From Pyrocephalus nanus (taxonomy: Eukaryota > Chordata > Aves > Passeriformes > Tyrannidae), in NCBI GenBank assembly GCA_038380795.1, contig CM076259.1, positions 69,841,741 through 69,905,740 on the forward strand: a stretch of DNA of 64,000 nt, read 5' to 3'. The notes under the pieces were generated by a model. That model was not told where the DNA came from and did no database searches. It saw nothing but the letters and a program-made list of their open reading frames with translations. Position numbers and translations under genes: made by a program. Position 1 is the stretch's first letter. The number at the start of each line of letters is the position of its first letter. Of the stretch, positions 12,302 to 26,300 are shown piece by piece.

Positions 12302-15300
12302 CTCAAATGACTTTGGAATAAGGATGAGTCCACCTTTCATTAATATTATATAGAATAATGGTGGTTCATAAACTAGAGATCTTCAAAATAATGAAATTAT
12401 CTAATAAAGTCTGAAATATAAACTAGCTCAATATTTATTTCAATTGCCATACACTGATATTTCAATTGGGAAGGAGCAGAGAACAGCTCTGACATTATAT
12501 TTTATTGCCTTATTAACAAGCTTTTACAATAACATTTAATGGTAAACTTGGCATGGATAATGCCATTATAGTCACATCAGCCCACGATTGTAATTATTTC
12601 ATTACTTATACCGAATTCTTTAATGAAATAGAGATAAGTTTCATAAAATCTGCGTTGAAGTACCTTAAAAAGATTTTCAAAAGTGAAATCTTCCAGTTAA
12701 ACTCATTCAGTTTTTTGTGTCTACAAACTTGTAATTTAATTTTCTAATGCCACACTGCAGCTTTTGAAAATCTTGAGTTACTTAAGAGCTGAAGCTGACT
12801 CCCTGTAAATATATTACCTGAATGACCTGATCTTTGAATGAGACTACCTTTGCTAACAAAAATCCATGCCTTAAGTATGAACTTTTTGTCTGTACTCTCT
12901 TTACAGTAACTGGAAGGTGACTGCTGGGTTAAAAATAGATGGATTTCCGATATATATATATGTCAAAATCCTGACCTTGGAAGGCAAAGTTTGTATACAA
13001 GTAATTCTTGTTCCTTCCTCTCAGTGAAGAATGAGAAGTAATAATAGTTTCATCAAATTGCAATTATTTTTTGAAATTATTTCTCTTTGTACCTTTCTGA
13101 ATTATATAAAAGAATAAGAAACTCAACATTTGTAAAAATCCTAATTGTTTGTTTTAAAAGTTAGGATAAAAAAAGATAAAGCACAAAGTTAGATTCCTTA
13201 GGAAGCAGGATGAAATATTTCAAGTGACGAACACCCACCTGCTGCCACTGAAATTTTACTCGTTATTCAATGCACCTTTACTTATTAATGTATTCTTATA
13301 AAGATGAGGCCATCTTTAGGATGAGGTATTAGGGACAAATCTTTAGGCTCAGACTGTCAAAGATGTTAAAGTCAAGATGGCATCTAAGCCATCTAAGTTG
13401 GGCACTTCTGTCACAGATTGAGCCTTTGGAAATCTCTCTTAGCATGAAATTAATTTCTCAGTCTCTTGCAACTATTAAAGAAACAGCAACTGAAATTGTT
13501 TGACATAAAAAATTGTTATCTGCAGATTGCATGCCCTTGGGAAATGCCGTAAGTTTTCTACATTTGTTTAATTCTGCTTCAGGAGTCATCACTCCTGTTG
13601 CAAGGGAACCAATTGTTCTGAATGAGCAATTAAGCTATTAGGTAAAATGGAATAAGATGTTGAAAGTATTCCCTTGTTAACTTTTTTTTCTTTTATTTTA
13701 ATGCTTTTTTTTCCCCTTTTATCCTGCCATAGGTGACCAATTCCTTAGAACAGGAAAAGTGAATGTATGAGAAATGGGAGGCAGGTGAATCTATTTAGAC
13801 CTAATCTCATCTAATCATGTCATGTTGACTTTCCCTAAACAAAGGGTTCAGTCACATAAAGAATTTTGGAGGGAGCCAGAGCATGAGAGTGATGATTCAC
13901 AACACTTTTCCATTTGAAAATTTAGTTTAGGAACTTTCACTTACCCTTTTTATATAATGAAAAGAGGGGCTGTATTTGAATTAAAATTCTACATTGAATT
14001 AGTATAGAAATAGTGGGCTTGTTTGGGTTTTTTTGTGATACAATTTGTATAAGCTTTCTTATTATCTGCTGCTTAGAGTTAATTTTTTTCTTTGTTTTTT
14101 AGGAAAATCTATTTTTTGGTACCTTTTATTCACGTTTATCATAGAATTCAAAAATTTTGTTTTAGGGCTAACTCATAAAATCTTCTAAACTTCTTTCATT
14201 AATTTCAAACAATACACTTACAAATGCAGAATTGGGATTTGTCTAGCCATAACTGATTTATTTTTCAGTGATTCTCATGGCCTCGAGGCTAAACATCTGT
14301 GTAGACTACACCCTATTCTAAGGAGTTACTTCCTTTTCAGAAGCAGTCATATAATACTGAATAGACATTATGCTGCACAGCCTTTGAAGCATGCTCCATT
14401 GCCAGAAGTGAAATCAGAACTCCACTCTACAGAGTGTATTCTTCAGTATCTTGTAAATGTAGTTTATATGGAAACTGCAGAAGGGTAATTTATGTCATTG
14501 TATTTCATATAAACTTCTCTAAAATGTTGATACATGGCTATTGCAGTGGAGATCACAACACAATTTTTGCATATGGTAAATAGTTGAGACTTTAAAAAAT
14601 TTATGAATGTAAATGAGATTCTAAATATTGAGCACTTCTGAAAAGAATATTGACATTTCCAGTCCTTTAGTCCCTATCCATTTCCTAAGTTTCACTTTGA
14701 AAAAAAAACGCAAATAGTTTATGATTATATTTTTATGACTGTAGAGATTATACATATAACATTTTTGATCTGTGGATCAGCAAAGTAAGTACCAGTCTCT
14801 GTGCATAGCACAGAGTTACCTCTGAATAAAACTACTACATCTTCAAATGACCTTTCAAAAGCAGAACAAAAACTGACATAAGCAAATATTAAATATACAT
14901 GACCTCCCATGATTCCCAGAAAATTGAATGATTATTGGTATTGTTGGTGAGGGTGATGAGAAGTATAACACCTCAAAGATCTTATCTCAAAGAAAGGAAT
15001 TTGTTGTTATTCTACATCTATGATTCAGGGACCCCCAGAAACATGCTGTCTGCCAATTACTCAAAGCAGAACAACTCATTTAATGCACAAGTTATGGGAC
15101 TATGTGAAACTGCAAAAGTTGTAAGAATAAATGCAGTAAAAAATAATGGATTAAGTAGTAGGACAAAATAGCTGTTCCATCACATCTATCTATTACACTT
15201 TTATCAGCCAACTGGCAGAGAAAATCAGTTTCTCTTTTACCTTAATCAACTTCAGAAGGTACTAATTAAACGGTTAGAATGGTGAGCAGTAGGCAGGAAG

Positions 15301-18300
15301 AGCTAGCAGTAAATTAATGGAGTAGAGTCAAGAGAAGCAGAGTAACTGAGAAAATGATAGGAAACAAGAACAGATTAGAAAAGACCAGTAATTGGAAAGT
15401 GTAATAGTGGTGAGGAAATTTGATTTGAGCAGTATGTGCAGACAAAGAGCTGTAAAAGAAGTACTGTAACCCATTATTTTCTTTTAACACAGACATTTCC
15501 TTACAAACAATTAAAGTAGATTTGGGGGATTAAGAAATAAATGTCTCAGAGCCTGTGGGAATAGAGTTGTCGATCTAGTGTCTTGGCCACATTCCAGTCT
15601 GGATATTACTCCATGTTTTTAAAGTTGCATATGGTAATTCTCTGTATTTCCTGTTTTAAACTCACAAGTAGCCTGGCTTTATGTTTTGGTGTCTTCAGTG
15701 TGAAAGATAGTATATGCAAGTGTCTGGATCAAATAGATCCAGATTTCAAAAAAACTTCCAAAAGGAAGTTTTAAATGGCAAAAGTTGTAGAGGTAGATTC
15801 TCAGAACTCCTGCTGCAATGTGTGTGTGGAGAGCAGGGAAATGAGTACAATCAATGCATTTGAATGAGCTTCTGGCAGTAGGACTTTTATTTTGGTTCTC
15901 CTTAAGTCTTTTCTTGGGCAATGAGCTGGGTAATGAGTTGTGATATCATCTTTACAATTTTCATTAATGAGAAATTAATCTTTCCCTTAGGAAAAAAGAC
16001 CTGCTAGATGTCATTAGTCAAAGTTGATAGAATAACTTGCCAGGACAAATTTCTTCTTGCTGTACTTGCACAGGCACAAAAAGACATCTTGACTTCTGTG
16101 ACTGGTTGGTCAACACAATAAAATATAGTTATAATCTTGGTAACTAAAAGGGAGGAAAGGGAATCATAAAATAATTACCTCCTTTCTGTTTGTGCCCAAG
16201 GCCCCTTTACAGAGTATTTCCTATCTGTATTTAGCATATTTCCAGTATGATGGTTTTCAGACTTAATAATTTTTTTCTGGGCCTTATTTGCTCTTACATT
16301 TCTGAAGAAATGAAAAAATATCATCCTCCCAAGAATGCTGTTGTGAACTCTTCTTTCATTGTAACTTTTGTTCTTGCCTAATAGCTTTCTCTTCTGCTTT
16401 GTTCCACATAACGTTGATGAGTGCTATAATGAATAGTTTTGAGGGTTACTGGGTGAAGGTAAAGTTCAGGCAGGTTGACTTCTGAATGACCCTCAGTGAC
16501 AGTTGTAAATGGGGCAAACAGTTGTAGTAAGGAGCTCAGGCTTACAATGGCCCACTTCACTGTTTGGGAGGTTGGGGAGGGAGGAATGGTCTTTATTAGC
16601 TGAAGAGATTGTGCTGCTAAGCAGCTTGCAGTTCACATGCTAATGGTTAATTTTAGCAGACAGGTTGTGACATTATTCTGAAAGAAGTTAAAATAACATT
16701 TTCACAGCCTGAGGTAATATAAGAAATCTTGCAGTAATAAAACACTCTATTGATACAATATCAAGAGAAAAAGAATTTCTATATGATAGCAATAGATATA
16801 CAAAACTAAGAAAACTCATTCTACTGCTTTGCAGTTTGTGCTTATTAGGGATATTCTCAGACTTTTTGTCATGTTAATGTTATATTGTTCCGTGGACAAG
16901 GTTTATTTAATATTATAGAAACATTAGCTAAAATACCATTTCCCCATGAGATGTGACTGCAGAAAGCCATGTAAATGCTAGCATCCTCTAAGACACTTAC
17001 TCTAAGTAAGTATTTTCTTTTGGTGCTTAAAATGCTGGTGTATTTTTGGTTGAAATAAGTGTCCAAGATAAAAGGGATTATTACCACCTGATTGTGTTAA
17101 ACTGGGTGGAAGACTGAGATTCTTTACAAGCCGTATGTAAATATTGAAGTATCAGTGATGATGTCAGCCCCACCTGAATTTTAGCAATCTCATGTGTGGA
17201 TTGTTTCTAATTATGAATGTAGAACATCAGGACCCGTGTAATGTGAAAAAGCATGCAGTGGCAATATGTATGGAAATGAAAGTGCACTTTTTAAATATTT
17301 TAGTAGGAAGAATCCCAATTTTTTATTTTATTTTGTCTTTAGTCAAGGGTAATTCAGTCTTTGAAAATAGACACAAACATAATCTTTTTAACAGCATAAG
17401 TATTTTATGGCCTCATTTTATTGCATAGGTGGGGTTATCTGGATGCCCTAAACAATTATTTTGATATCTCTGTATATATAAATTTCTTTTAACTGTTTTT
17501 CTAAAAAGTACAATGCTGTTGTAGTTATTTAGTCCCAAACATAACTCCAAATAAAACTAACCTCTATCTACAACCATTTTTTAGTGATTGTCTTAATAAT
17601 GTACACAATCTATTTGTAGAGAGAATCACAAACATGTGCAAAGTATCAAAACTGGGTCAGAATAACAACTGTTAGCATATTTGTTGTATGAATTAATGTG
17701 TAATATAAGAATATTTGTGGGAGCTGTTTAATTACCTGTTCCATTACCAGAAGACTACACCATTATTATCTGTATTGATGTGGGCAAGAGTGCAGACTTA
17801 AGAAACACAAGCTATTTTTGTGATCTAAGTTACTGAGGGGGTGATGTATGCGAGACACAAAGGAACAATTGCCATGACTTGTTTTCTCAGCCAACTGCAT
17901 GCTGTTTGGCAAGTTAACAAGGGAGAATTACACGGGTTATATATAATGGAATGTCTGAACAGCTGCTGTGGTGAGAGCAGTCAGCAGGTTTGTCAGCTTT
18001 TAGAGTAATTAGCCCAGCAGGAAATACATTCCCAGGTGGCTACTGGAAAGAATCAAGTTTAGTGAGCCAATGACAGGTGAGAAAATGAGAGTGGAGATGT
18101 GTACAAGCATCTCTCTCTTTTTATAGAAGAATAAAAACTTTCCTGAAATTTATGGGATTGAGGAATAAGAACAGAAATACTGTTACAATCCATTTATCCA
18201 TCTAGACCCAAAGTCTATCTCTAGAAGGCTCTGACTGGTCATAAGCAGGTACTCAGGAAAAAGTATGGACAGAGAAAGAATATGGCTTCCTAATATGCTC

Positions 18301-20329
18301 TCAGATTCCAACTGATTTCAGCTCAGGGGTTTCTGGAGTCCTAGTTGGGTTCTCTTTCTAATCAACCAAGTGCACAATTCTTCCAGGTGGCCATCCAAAC
18401 CTCTCACAGACCTTATCAACTCTTTGCAACTGCAGTGTCCTTTGGCATTAAATTCCACAACTCTTTCCACTGCATGAAAAAAATTTGCGTTTTCCTAATC
18501 CAAACTTGTACCCTCTTTGGCTCTGCCGATTGTCCCTTCTTCTTTTACTGGAAGAGATTACAACTATCAGCTCCCATACCTTCTGTTCCTCATACACACA
18601 AGCATGCATAACACTCATGTCACCCTTTTCTCAAGCTGCATCTTTCCCATGCTGAAATATCCCAGCCTGTTTGAATTTTACACACATAGAGAAGTAATTT
18701 CAGACTCTTTTTATTTGCTTTGCCTTTCTTTGAAACCAGTTACTGAATGCAGTTGAATTTGTTTGGATAAGTGGAGTGATCACAATCTAATATTTGCTCC
18801 CTTTGAGTAAACTAGCTTATGTAAATTATAATATATGAAATAAGAAAGACATATATGCTGGATGATCTCTTTGGTGACTAGTTATAGAGGAGTTCAAGAA
18901 AATAAAGGAATCAAAATGCCTAAGTATAATCCCTTGCTTTCAGTTAAGTCCTAGTAAATGCACTGCATAGGACTTGCTTTTTCATAACACCACAGCGATG
19001 CAATAGTAATATCTTAATTATTCATTTGTCTAAGTGCTGGAGAGTGACTAAAAAGAGCACAGGAACATATTTTGCATGAAGCATATTTAAACCAGAAGTG
19101 AACCAGAGCAGAGGAAACAATCTGTCAAATCATGAACAAGCATGGTTAACTGAACTAAGAATTTTATATAATTCTTCAAATAACTGCATAATTCAATGAT
19201 AATACTATGCTGTACAGGAGACTGGAAAACAGGAATCCTTAGAGGTGATTCAGGAATAGAAGCAGCTTAATACAGAGAAAAGACAATACAGAGAGAAATA
19301 CAAGTGAAATATGAATTCAACTATGCCTGCAAATCGAGGACAGCTTGGAGGGAATTCCAAATAATTGTTGATACCTACATTGTTTAATGACTATTCAGTA
19401 GTTGGTCTCAAGATATTTACATCTTTTATTCCCAATAGAATTTACAAATCAACCTTCACAGTCCACACAACAGAGAATGTAGTAAGTTTCATGGTCACAC
19501 TCATGAGGATGGAAATCATGAAGCGGTTAGGCATCCAAAGGACTCTGTATAATGATTTTTAATACCAGGCAAGTTAACATGCTTTCAGAGTTCTAAGTCC
19601 TTCATAAAAAATTTTTTAAGAGAGAAGAAAAACCTTGACAGATGTAGTAAAAACAAATACCACATTAGTCATTTTTATACTCTGTGCATGTGTTCTGTTT
19701 ATTTCAATATTAATATGTGTACAAGCAATATAATGAATTAACATGTTATTAATTAATATTTAATGCTGCAAACAAGTCTTGCAAATGAGCCACTAGTAAC
19801 AATATTAGTTCAACTGTTCAACTAATAGGCCATGTTTGCTTTGACATCTGGCTTTTTATTTATTCAAGACTTCATTTAAAGTATATAAAGATTAGTTTTC
19901 TCCCTTATATTTTGAATATGTTTTTACTTATTATATCTAACTCCTTTTGTTACACAAAAGAAAACTACATTAATTTTTCCACTGGAATATTTTAACGTCT
20001 TTTATTTTTTTTTTAATTTCAGTAAAGCAAATATACTTCTGTACCAAACACTAAAATGTGACTTTCATTGTAAATTCACTTTGTAGAAGTAATTAGAGTT
20101 TCATGAGTTGTTAGTATTGACTCACCCACAAAAAGTATCATGAATGAAACAAAAGTTCAGGTACCAGAACTAGTGAATGTATTTTGTGACTTGAAATTTA
20201 CACCACTTTTTATTTATGGGTTGTTGTTGTTGTTGTTATTCTAATTAATTTTTAATACTTCAGGCTATTCTTATGTACCTACAAATTTAGTTATGCCATC
20301 AGATATGCATCAACAGTATTGCAAGAGTC

Positions 20330-20640
20330 ATCTGAGGCAAACAGGGGTGTGGCACGGCAGTGACGGCGGGCAGTTTTCATGGCAGTTGGCACAGGCAGAG
20401 TGACCAGGAAAGGCTCCTCTCTGATCATTTGGGAGCAGCCAATAGAGGCAGTAAACAGATTCAGTAGTTGTAAGGAGAAGCAAAGAGATCATTTTAGCCC
20501 CAGTCTTATTAGCTTATTAGTTTCAGCTTCCTCAGTTCCTCAGCTATGGTATTGACAGGCTATAAAGCTCAATCCCGTGTATCTGCAGAGGTCACTAAAC
20601 CATTGCATCACTGAAACAGGACACTATTAAAGAGGAAATT
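20330..20640 (+). promoter_or_regulatory. CCAAT/TATA-type promoter, possibly an old LTR
   Basis: A locally GC-richer stretch with a CCAAT box at 20439-20443 in AGCAGCCAATAGAGG and a TATA-like TATAAAG at 20561-20567 in GACAGGCTATAAAGCTC. A polymerase II start would be expected near 20590. The upstream part has an ACGGCAGTGACGGCGG segment, unusual for this AT-rich region. The spacing fits a retroviral U3 as well as a cellular promoter. I see no open frame downstream. Confidence 0.35.
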
Positions 20641-21489
20641 AAAATAAATCTTGAGTGAGGATACAGTTCCCTGCATGATGTCCAGGTGCCTTAGCTAGAT
20701 GTGTCAGTAGTTTCAGAAGTTTGCTGTCACTTGGTCCACATTACTGACACTGTGAGATAAATAGTAAATGAAAATTACGTGAGTATAACATTCTATTTCA
20801 AAACACTGATAATTTTCAAAAGCTAAAGTTTTTTCCTACTTCTAGACAGAAGTGAAGCTGTTTCTCTTAGACACGGTCAGAATTCCATATTTTTACTTAA
20901 CCTCGACCCAGCTGACCATATTGACAGAATGTCTGAACATACAGTAACTTAAAAAAAAAAGATTCTATGGGTGTGGCATATGTGGTCTTAAGATCAGCAA
21001 TATGTGCCAGGACTCCACACGAGGCTGGGAGGATACCTTTAGGGAAGATATCCTTAGAGGATACTGTTAGATACCAGCCCATGCTTTTACCAGGTGTTAC
21101 ACTCTAATTTCAGGCTTTGAGAAATTTTGCCTATACAAACTCTTGCAAAGCCTTTTGATTCTTTGATACCTTGGGTTCATATCTGGAGAAAAAGCCACAC
21201 ACTTTTTTCTCTCAGAGATTTCTTTTAATTTGGTGAGAAAATAGGTGTTTTGGCAAAGAGGGAAATTTTGACAGAAGTAACATGCAACTTCACAAAAGCA
21301 TTACAACAGATTACTGAAACTAGCAAGCACTGCTGGAGTGTAGGGAACCTTTGTTACACCGAGCAAACACAAACTCCATACAGCTTAAGTCAAATACAGA
21401 AAACAGGTGTTTGTGTTGTCCACAACAGTAGAGAGATTAGGAGAAGAAAGAAGAAAGAGAGGAAGAGAGAAAAGAAAATTATAGGTACC

Positions 21490-21835
21490 ACTTAGGTCAC
21501 ATGTTGACAGGTCACCAGAGCAGAGGCCAAGGCAGGACAGAGACCTTGTATGTGTTTATTTAAAGTCTAGCTATTGTGGCCACTCTCCCCAGGTGGGACC
21601 AGTTGTTCATGGACTACTCACTATGCCCCCAGACAAAGTGAGGGGTGCCACAGCCACTTAGAGGCTCCAGGGGTGTGGTGTCAGTGGGCCATCACATGGC
21701 CTTATTGACTAATAGCCCAGCCACATGGCATTCCCTGCCATGTGCTCTGCATGGACGTGGCCATGTTTGCCTAGCCCTTCCCCCCATCCCTCCACCCCTC
21801 ACACACAAGGTGGTTCCGATCCAATAATTACTTTC
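21490..21835. other. GC-richer island of unknown origin
   Basis: Base composition shifts sharply to C- and G-rich between flanks that are AT-rich. Two overlapping 60-codon frames occur but show no recognisable domain. It is probably an old mobile-element fragment that I cannot name. Confidence 0.4.
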
Positions 21836-22079
21836 CTGGTGTCTAACACATACCTCAAAGGACCATATACGAAGTTTTCATATTCCATAAGGAACAGTAA
21901 AAATTAATCACTAAAAATTTAGGAAGATACAGTTATTTCTCATCTAGACATCCTACTGTGCTCTAGCCGCCAAGAAGGGAACTTTATCCTGGGGTGAATC
22001 ACCGGCCTGCTAAAAGAGGTGATTATCCAGCTGTGTTCAGCATTGGTGTAGAGTACTCCTTCCCTGGATACTCTGTGCT

Positions 22080-22262
22080 GGGCCCCAGTTTAAAAGGGAT
22101 GTGGAGGTACTTGAATGAATCCAAAGGAGAGCAACAAAGCCAGAAATGCCGGGACGGCATTTCTATAAGGTGTAGCTGAAAACATAGCGTTTGTCTAGTT
22201 TGGAGAGAAGCAGGCTGAGGGATAATCTCGATGCTCTCCACAGCTTCTAGAGAAGGAAAAGT
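22080..22262 (+). mobile_element. CR1 LINE fragment (before the 3' UTR)
   Basis: Plus-strand CR1 landmarks are the GGGATGTGGAGGTACTTGAA segment, then GAGAGCAACAAAGCC, and later GAGAGAAGCAGGCTGAGGG and CAGCTTCTAGAGAAGG. These correspond to the region between the reverse transcriptase and the 3' end in the family. Both ends are truncated. A second CR1 in the opposite direction begins about 290 bp downstream. Confidence 0.8.
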
Positions 22263-22552
22263 GGAGTCAGTGGTATGAGAAATAAAAATATGGTTTTTAT
22301 TACAAACAAATTATGTAAGAAAACTTATAGGCATATCACGAACTTGTAAGGTACCAAGTCCTGCTTGAGCCTAGTGCCAGGGCTCCTTGAAGCTGGGATA
22401 GTGAATTTTAGACAAATGTAAAGCTCTTTAAAGGGCCCCTGTAAATGAAAATCTTTGTGGCCATTTTGAACACAGGGGCCTCTCCCCATGTGCTGAGAAC
22501 AAAGGAGGATCCATCATTTTGACAGCTTTTGATAGCTTAATCTCTTTCTCGT

Positions 22553-23330
22553 ATTGCAGTGTCCAAAACTGCACACAATATTTCAGGTGAGGCTGCACCA
22601 GTGCGGAACAGGGCAGTTCAATAACCTCCCTCGACTGGCTGGCAATGCTTTGCCTGATGCCCCTCAGGACACAGTCGGCCCTCCTGGCTGCCAGAGCTGG
22701 CTCATATTCAATTGGCCATCAACCAGGACCCTCCAGGTCCCTTTCCACAGTCCTGCCGTGCAGCCTCTCATTACCCAATCTGTACACACAACCATGGTTA
22801 CCCCTTCCCAGGTGCAGAATCCAGCACTTGATGTTGTTAAATGTCTTATGGTTGGTGGTTGGCCAGTCCTCTAATTTGTTGAGGTCTCTCTGCAAGGCCT
22901 CTCTGCTCTCAAGGGAGTTGACAGCTCCTCCCATTTTAATGTTGTCAGCAAACTTAGTATCCCTTCCAGTCCTGCATCCAAGTCATTAATGACGATGTTG
23001 AAGAGAACTGGGCTGAGGATGGAGCCCTGCAGAACCCCACTATTAACTGGACACCAGCCTGACCCATTTACTATAACTCTTTGTGTCTGACCCGTGAGCC
23101 AGTTGCTCACCCACCGTGTAACACAGTCATTCAGCTGTATGGTGGACATTTTGTCCAGAAGGATAATATGAGAGACAGTGTCAAAAATTTTGCTGAAGTT
23201 CAAAAAAATGCATATTCTGGCTTTCCTAGATCAGCTTGGGTGGGTTACCATGTCGTAGAAAGAAATCTATTTCAATAAGCAGGACTTTCCCCTCATGAAG
23301 CCATGCTGGCAGTGATGGGTGACGGGTCTT
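22553..23330 (-). mobile_element. CR1 LINE fragment with reverse transcriptase remnant
   Basis: Read on the minus strand, the frame at 22871-23203 encodes the palm of a CR1 ORF2 reverse transcriptase. It shows SKIFDTVSH (motif A), [13 protein letters not shown], and [20 protein letters not shown] (motif B region). The next motif, expected as FADD, lies about 30 bp further on in another frame and reads FADN, so a frameshift and loss of the second catalytic Asp make it inactive. The copy is truncated at both ends. Long plus-strand frames here (22554-22989) are antisense shadows. Confidence 0.93.
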
Positions 23331-26300
23331 CATTTTTAGGTACGTCTGTGAAGTGAAGCTGTCCTTTCACTTAATGAGTGAGCCAGTATTGTTTGTTAAG
23401 CGTTCAGAGCAGACTTTTGTTGGACCCAGAAGAGTAGTGCAGAGTGCTTGCTCAATTTCTGTGGCTAGGCATTACTTGTATGAAACAGAGACCTAGCATG
23501 GTTAAGGACAGCATGCATCTGAGTGAGTTGCACATCCAAAAAGAATTAATTTCAGGTTTCTAGTGAGTGTAGTTATCTGTTGGGCAGAAATTCAACCTTT
23601 TCAGTTTGGGCTTTCTCACTGTAGGTTCTCCATCTGGTGCACTTGATTATTATGCTGTCTTGCCAAGATTTTTCTCCACCTTGATAGTGTCTTAGAAGTT
23701 TAGGAGATCCTTAGAAAAATACTGATATAACTGGAGTTACTAAATGTTTTTGGCAAATATCTCTTATTGAATGACTTTAGGAAAAGTTGCAGTCATGAGA
23801 TAAAAGTGAAGCTGAATAGTCATTTCACAAGTAGAAAATGGAGAGTACAGATAAATAATCTTGTCTTTCCATGGACGGGTCTTAAAATGAGAGTTCTGTT
23901 CAGTGAACTTTATTTAGACCCCAGAATCTTACTGTTTCTTTATTCTATATTATGGAATATAAAAACTGGCATTTTTTATGGCTCCTAAACCACAGTCTCT
24001 GAAATTGCTAGATCTAGGTGGAAGGCATGACCCAGGGTAAGAAGAAGCACATCTAAGTATTCCCAGCCCTGGGACAGATCAACCAGCAACCCAAGAATGC
24101 TGTCTTTGGAAGCTTGGTTTTTACTGGGTGAGACTTTATCAGAGAGCTTGAAGTAATTTTTTTTGGTCTAGTGCACACAGAGAGATTATATTTAATTTTG
24201 TCAGGTTGGCAGTTTAGAACTATATCCTAAAATAACTGTTTTTACTGCAGCTACAATAAAAATAAAAAAGGCTTATTTTTTACCTAGTGCGTTAAAAGCG
24301 GTGCTATATACTATATGTTAAACAAGATATGGCAAGCAAAAACACTGATTGAGAAGCAGAAGCAGCTCATCTTTCTTCTACAAGTGAAAATATGTAGCAT
24401 GTAGCATATTTTATGCTGAATGCCAATTTTTTTTTTTGAATGATCGGACTCTTCAGTTTTTTTCTTTTTACATAACTTAGCTTGACAAGCAAATCACAAA
24501 GTAATTTTTAAACTTGCCTTTCATCCTAGTCTTTGTGAGACACGGTGGTGCAACGGTTTAATGAACACCCCATCACAGAGCAGAAATAACAACTAGTTCT
24601 GCCCGCACATATTCCTCACCTCATGAACACCATTGTGCTTACTATTTATTCAGGCAAAAGCTATTGGCCATCTTGTCTCAGAACCTCAATGCAAGACTGA
24701 AGACACAGGAGAAGCTCTTGAGAAGCTGTATTACTTCCTCTGTAAAAAAAAAAAAAAAGAAACCGAGTGGAAGTTAACAGACATGCATCCTGGAAACTAT
24801 TTTTCTTCTTTTCTAGTTCTGAAAATTCACGTTTAAATATCAAATTCCTTCTATAATAGAAAGACAGATGTGCATGCTTCTGTTCACATTCACCTGAAAA
24901 TATATCTGCATTCTGAAACATATACTCTTTTTTGATTTCTGGTATCTTTTCAGCTGAAAAGTGCATGACTACATTATGACAATATTTGTTTCACCAGAAA
25001 AGGTTATTTTTTTTTCTTTTTTTCCTCTTCTCTTTATTTTTACAATGGATAACACCTACTGAAATTTTGTGCTGAAAAAAAGACATGAACTGGCAGAAGA
25101 AAAAGCAAAAGCACAGTTTTCTGGCTCTTTTGACCTCTATAAACAGCAGATGCCTTACAGATGAAGCCTGGAAAAGTAATCATAAGTTTTATAATAAACA
25201 TAGAACAAGTGTGCAGCCTGCAGGCAATTCATATGAAGGTGAATTGGTGTCAGAAAATGATCATATAAAGGGAAATGAATATCAAGTTAATGAAATAAAT
25301 TCATCCACTAGTGAATGGCTACTCCAAGATTATACAAGGTTAAGAAATGTGAATATAGGATCAAAAAGAGAGGAATGTTTAAGGAGAAACAAAGATAAAA
25401 ATGAAAATTTTACCTAACTGTAATTCTTTTTTTATACTTTGATCTCTCTTCTCTTTCCTCTTTCTACAGTCATCCACTCTGTTTTATTTACCCTCAGTGA
25501 ATAAAACAATACTTACATTCTTGATAAATAATGCATTTGAATATATGTCCTGAAAAAATGTAATCATGGTGAATGATAAGATATGTCAAGTTGCTTGTAT
25601 CAACATGATCTGTGGATGTTGACATTTTCTCTTGGTTACTTCATTTAGAAACTTAAAACTGTGCTTAATCCACTAGTTTGGGGCTCATCAGGAAAACATG
25701 AGTATATAATTTTCAACTATAACATATTAGTATTATTTCCAGTTTAACAGTTCTCTTATTTTCCTCTCCTTCCTCTCCTACCACCTTTTCATTACTGGAA
25801 AACTTCTAAAGCTGTTTTTAAATAAAGGATATATTTAAAGAATATAAATTAATTGGAGTGGTTTTTTTTTTTTTATTTAAAAAACTCTTCCTCATTTTGA
25901 CCCCCATTCAAATACCAGAAGCTACAGTCAGCTTTAACCATGGTGCCCCTGCAAAATACATAATGAGACTTTTGCTTTCATGCTCAATTGTGATGGCTTG
26001 TGGCAATTTCCTTTGTTAGTAATTTTCTGTTAGCTCTGTCAGCTCAAATACTATCTGCACATGAAAGTTTTTCCCAATTACAAAGGTTCCCTGGGAAAGG
26101 CAGAGAGATAGAAAATAAAAATATGCATTAGCAGCCTATGTACAAACAAGAGAACCAACCAGAGAGATGAAAGCAAAAAGGAAAGTGTTGGAGCCCACAA
26201 CAATGTTTCTCTTTGGAACTTGTTCCTCACTCCTGTGCAAATTAGTTTCAACTTATTGAACCTCAGAGATTCTAGAAGACTCTTCTGCTTGATGAGTTCA

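Larger units (their letters stand above)
9893..20329. other. Long AT-rich noncoding stretch
   Basis: No frame above 88 codons and no repeat family I can name with confidence. Parts such as 17860-18080 and 19000-19150 contain dense homeobox-like (TAATTA) and SOX-like (AACAATTG) words and might be conserved noncoding elements, but this cannot be judged from one genome. Small tandem repeats are listed separately. Confidence 0.5.

Noticed and set aside
22554..22989. Plus-strand frames of 106 and 114 codons
   Set aside because: They are antisense to the minus-strand CR1 fragment that explains the sequence.
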